Below the pieces are notes generated by a model that saw nothing but the letters and a program-made list of their open reading frames with translations, did not search any database and was not told the origin of the DNA. This document shows, one piece after another, positions 5,524 through 6,766 of a stretch of DNA of 6,766 nucleotides; within the stretch, counting starts at the first letter, position 1, and each line of letters opens with the position of its first letter. A program made the translations under genes and the position numbers. The DNA is from Granulicella sp. UBA5172 (GTDB taxonomy: Bacteria; Acidobacteriota; Terriglobia; Terriglobales; Acidobacteriaceae). The stretch is from assembly GCA_002413385.1 (NCBI GenBank), contig DHWW01000254.1, forward strand, positions 1-6,766, given 5' to 3'.

Positions 5524-6480
5524 ATGAAGGAGAAGTTACGATTTCTGGGCATGGATGTCCATGCCGAAACGATTGCCGCAGCGATAGCCGAGCCGGATGG
5601 CGAGGTACGAAGTCTTGGCACGATTCCTAACCGGATGGAGTCGGTTCGCAAGCTCATCAAGAAGCTTGGCCCAGTAGAGAAGTTGCGGGTCTGCTATGAA
5701 GCTGGACCGACTGGATACGTACTTTACTGGCAGTTGGCGGAGCTAGCAGGCACGCACGAGCCGCGAGGTTCGCTCAACGGACTTTCGGGGCATCAGACCC
5801 TACCAGACGCCGCGATGCGGGATCATCGCCAACTGCTGATGCACCGTCACAAACTGGTGCAGATACGTACCCGGGTCAAGAACGAATTGCAGCATCTCAT
5901 GCTGAACCAAGGGATGCAGAAAAAGCAAAAACTGTGGAGCACAGAGGGCCGGGCAGCGCTCGCGTCCCTGTCGCTGGAGCCATGGACAGATCGACGCAGG
6001 AAGGATTTACTGAACTTACTGGCGATGCTGGATGCTCAACTCGAGAGTCTGAACGATGCAGTGACGCGAGTGGCTAAAGAGTATCCAGGTGTGCCTCTAC
6101 TGATGAGTCAGCCAGGAGTAGGTGCAGTCACAGCACTTGCCTTTGTACTGACCCTGGGAGATGTGCATCGCTTTCCACGGGGCAAGCAAGTCGCCAGCTA
6201 CCTGGGACTGGTCCCTCGCGAGCACTCCTCCGGAGGAAAGCAGAGGATGGGCGGGATCAGCAAACAAGGCAACCGGCTCTTGCGATTCCTTCTCGTGGAA
6301 GCAGCCAACATCGCGGTGCGCTTTGATCCTGACTTGCGCAAGGAATATCTGCACCGCTGCCATCAGAAACACTTCACCGTCGCCAAGGTGGCGACGGCTC
6401 GTAAGCTTGCGGTACGGATGTACTGGATGCTTCGTACGCAGACACCGTATCCGCAGGTTCTTTCATCGAGGGTAGCCTGA
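5524..6480 (+). CDS. IS110-family transposase with internal deletion
   Basis: The 318-residue protein starts at ATG 5524, with AGGGAG six bases upstream; an earlier in-frame ATG at 5449 falls inside the leader hairpin and is unlikely. The N-terminal RuvC-like DEDD domain is visible: D11 in 'FLGMDVHAE' and E59 in 'RVCYEAGPTGY'. The C-terminal Transposase_20 domain is complete, with 'QPGVGAVTALAFVLTLGD' (about 196-213), 'KQVASYLGLVPREHSSGGKQ' (221-240, holding the likely catalytic serine at 235 or 236), 'GGISKQGNRLLRFLLVEAA' and 'ARKLAVRMYWMLR'. Between them the expected K-T-D-x-x-D-A motif, which supplies the last two acidic residues, is missing. Residues about 73-93 read as an unrelated stretch (AGTHEPRGSLNGLSGHQT), after which the family pattern resumes at 'PDAAMRDHRQLLMHRHKLV'. 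By spacing, about 30 residues are lost. The recombinase is probably inactive, although the frame stays open to its normal end. Confidence 0.92.
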   Translation: MKEKLRFLGMDVHAETIAAAIAEPDGEVRSLGTIPNRMESVRKLIKKLGPVEKLRVCYEAGPTGYVLYWQLAELAGTHEPRGSLNGLSGHQTLPDAAMRDHRQLLMHRHKLVQIRTRVKNELQHLMLNQGMQKKQKLWSTEGRAALASLSLEPWTDRRRKDLLNLLAMLDAQLESLNDAVTRVAKEYPGVPLLMSQPGVGAVTALAFVLTLGDVHRFPRGKQVASYLGLVPREHSSGGKQRMGGISKQGNRLLRFLLVEAANIAVRFDPDLRKEYLHRCHQKHFTVAKVATARKLAVRMYWMLRTQTPYPQVLSSRVA

Positions 6481-6532
6481 AATGTATTCTGGTCAGCGCA
6501 AGCCAGACCGACAGGCTGAGTAGGCGCCCTCG

Positions 6533-6552
6533 CACCCAATAAAGATTGGGTG
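6533..6552. repeat. Perfect 8-bp hairpin near the IS right end
   Basis: CACCCAAT (6533-6540) and ATTGGGTG (6545-6552) pair perfectly around an AAAG loop, 53 bases after the transposase stop. No U-tract follows on the plus strand, so a simple terminator is not supported. It may mark the right end of the element or reduce read-through from it. Confidence 0.5.
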
Positions 6553-6567
6553 TCCGAATAAGCAATC

Positions 6568-6766
6568 ATGGTCGCAGTCGTGACCGAATTGATGGTTGGT
6601 GGAGAATGCTTCACCCAAAATGATTCGATAAAGGATCCGCTCGGTTCTCTGGCCTCTAAACCCTTGACTCCGAGCGTTGCTCTAAGCAGCGGGCAGGATA
6701 CGTTTGCCCTTGACAAGATCTTCGCCCTTATTGACGAATACATTTACGCAGACTTTCTTCATCCCT
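6568..6766 (+). CDS. Unidentified partial ORF running off the window
   Basis: A frame opens at ATG 6568 (in-frame stop TAA at 6559-6561) and stays open to the window end, giving 66 residues. The first part is bland. From about residue 44 it becomes protein-like: 'DTFALDKIFALIDEYIYADF' then 'LHP', an amphipathic helix rich in aromatic and acidic residues. Possible starts are ATG 6568, GTG 6580 and ATG 6592; none has a convincing ribosome binding site. I do not recognise the family. A longer minus-strand frame (6363-6743) overlaps it but also runs into the transposase and reads poorly. The gene lies immediately right of the IS110 element, so its true 5' end may have been displaced by the insertion. 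Confidence 0.4.
   Translation, partial: MVAVVTELMVGGECFTQNDSIKDPLGSLASKPLTPSVALSSGQDTFALDKIFALIDEYIYADFLHP

Larger units (their letters stand above)
5319..6567 (+). mobile_element. IS110-family insertion sequence (approximate ends)
   Basis: The element consists of a structured leader of about 200 bases, a transposase gene (5524-6480) and a short right end. IS110 elements have no terminal inverted repeats and make little or no target duplication, so the ends cannot be read from sequence alone. I place the left end somewhere after the HEPN stop (5318) and the right end somewhere after the transposase stop, possibly including the hairpin at 6533-6552. The long 5' and short 3' non-coding parts match the IS110 group rather than the IS1111 group, which carries its longer non-coding part downstream. 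The transposase has a deletion in its catalytic domain, so this copy is probably immobile by itself. Confidence 0.6.

Noticed and set aside
6363..6743. 126-codon minus-strand open frame at the right end
   Set aside because: It runs antisense into the conserved end of the transposase, and its sequence is poor compared with the plus-strand frames.
5319..6766. Terminal inverted repeats or a target duplication around the IS
   Set aside because: I compared both flanks by eye and found none, as expected for IS110; exact ends are therefore left open.

Overview
The window looks like a piece of an Acidobacteriota genome, probably of the Granulicella/Edaphobacter/Terriglobus type. This is inferred from protein style, not from any search: a secreted YncE-like beta-propeller, a TonB-dependent receptor C-terminus typical of that group, a HugZ-like FMN-binding protein, and an AsmA-like protein. 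Base composition is moderately GC-rich except in the 4.4-5.3 kb gene, which is visibly richer in A and T.

Layout. On the minus strand, 12-1061 encodes a secreted YncE-family beta-propeller. Upstream of it, 1287-2248 is a gene graveyard read on the same strand. It holds the 3' end of a TonB-dependent receptor, a fragment of an unrecognised gene with an in-frame stop, and the 5' half of a HugZ/pyridoxamine-oxidase-like gene that keeps its start and ribosome binding site but carries a frameshift. On the plus strand, about 2363-4028 encodes a membrane-anchored AsmA-like protein split by one extra base. A roughly 350-base gap without a credible gene follows. Next comes a HEPN-domain protein (to 5318) whose N-terminus lies in other frames and can be rebuilt by removing two bases. 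The right third is an IS110-family insertion sequence: a structured 5' non-coding leader where a bridge RNA would be expected, then a transposase that has lost the segment carrying the second pair of catalytic aspartates. The window ends in a partial unidentified ORF.

How the parts relate. HugZ, a TonB receptor and a secreted beta-propeller would fit an old outer-membrane uptake locus, perhaps for haem or iron, that lost most of the receptor by deletion; this is inference. The HEPN gene next to a transposable element, with different base composition, looks like acquired accessory DNA. A recurring theme is single extra bases in or beside short homopolymers (near 41, 2816, 4477 and 4615). Removing each restores a plausible protein. 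They may be assembly errors, in which case the YncE, AsmA and HEPN genes are intact, or genuine decay. The three fused relics and the transposase deletion cannot be explained that way.

I see no tRNA, rRNA, CRISPR array or complete novel system. The most interesting items are the IS110 leader with its disabled recombinase and the HEPN protein.
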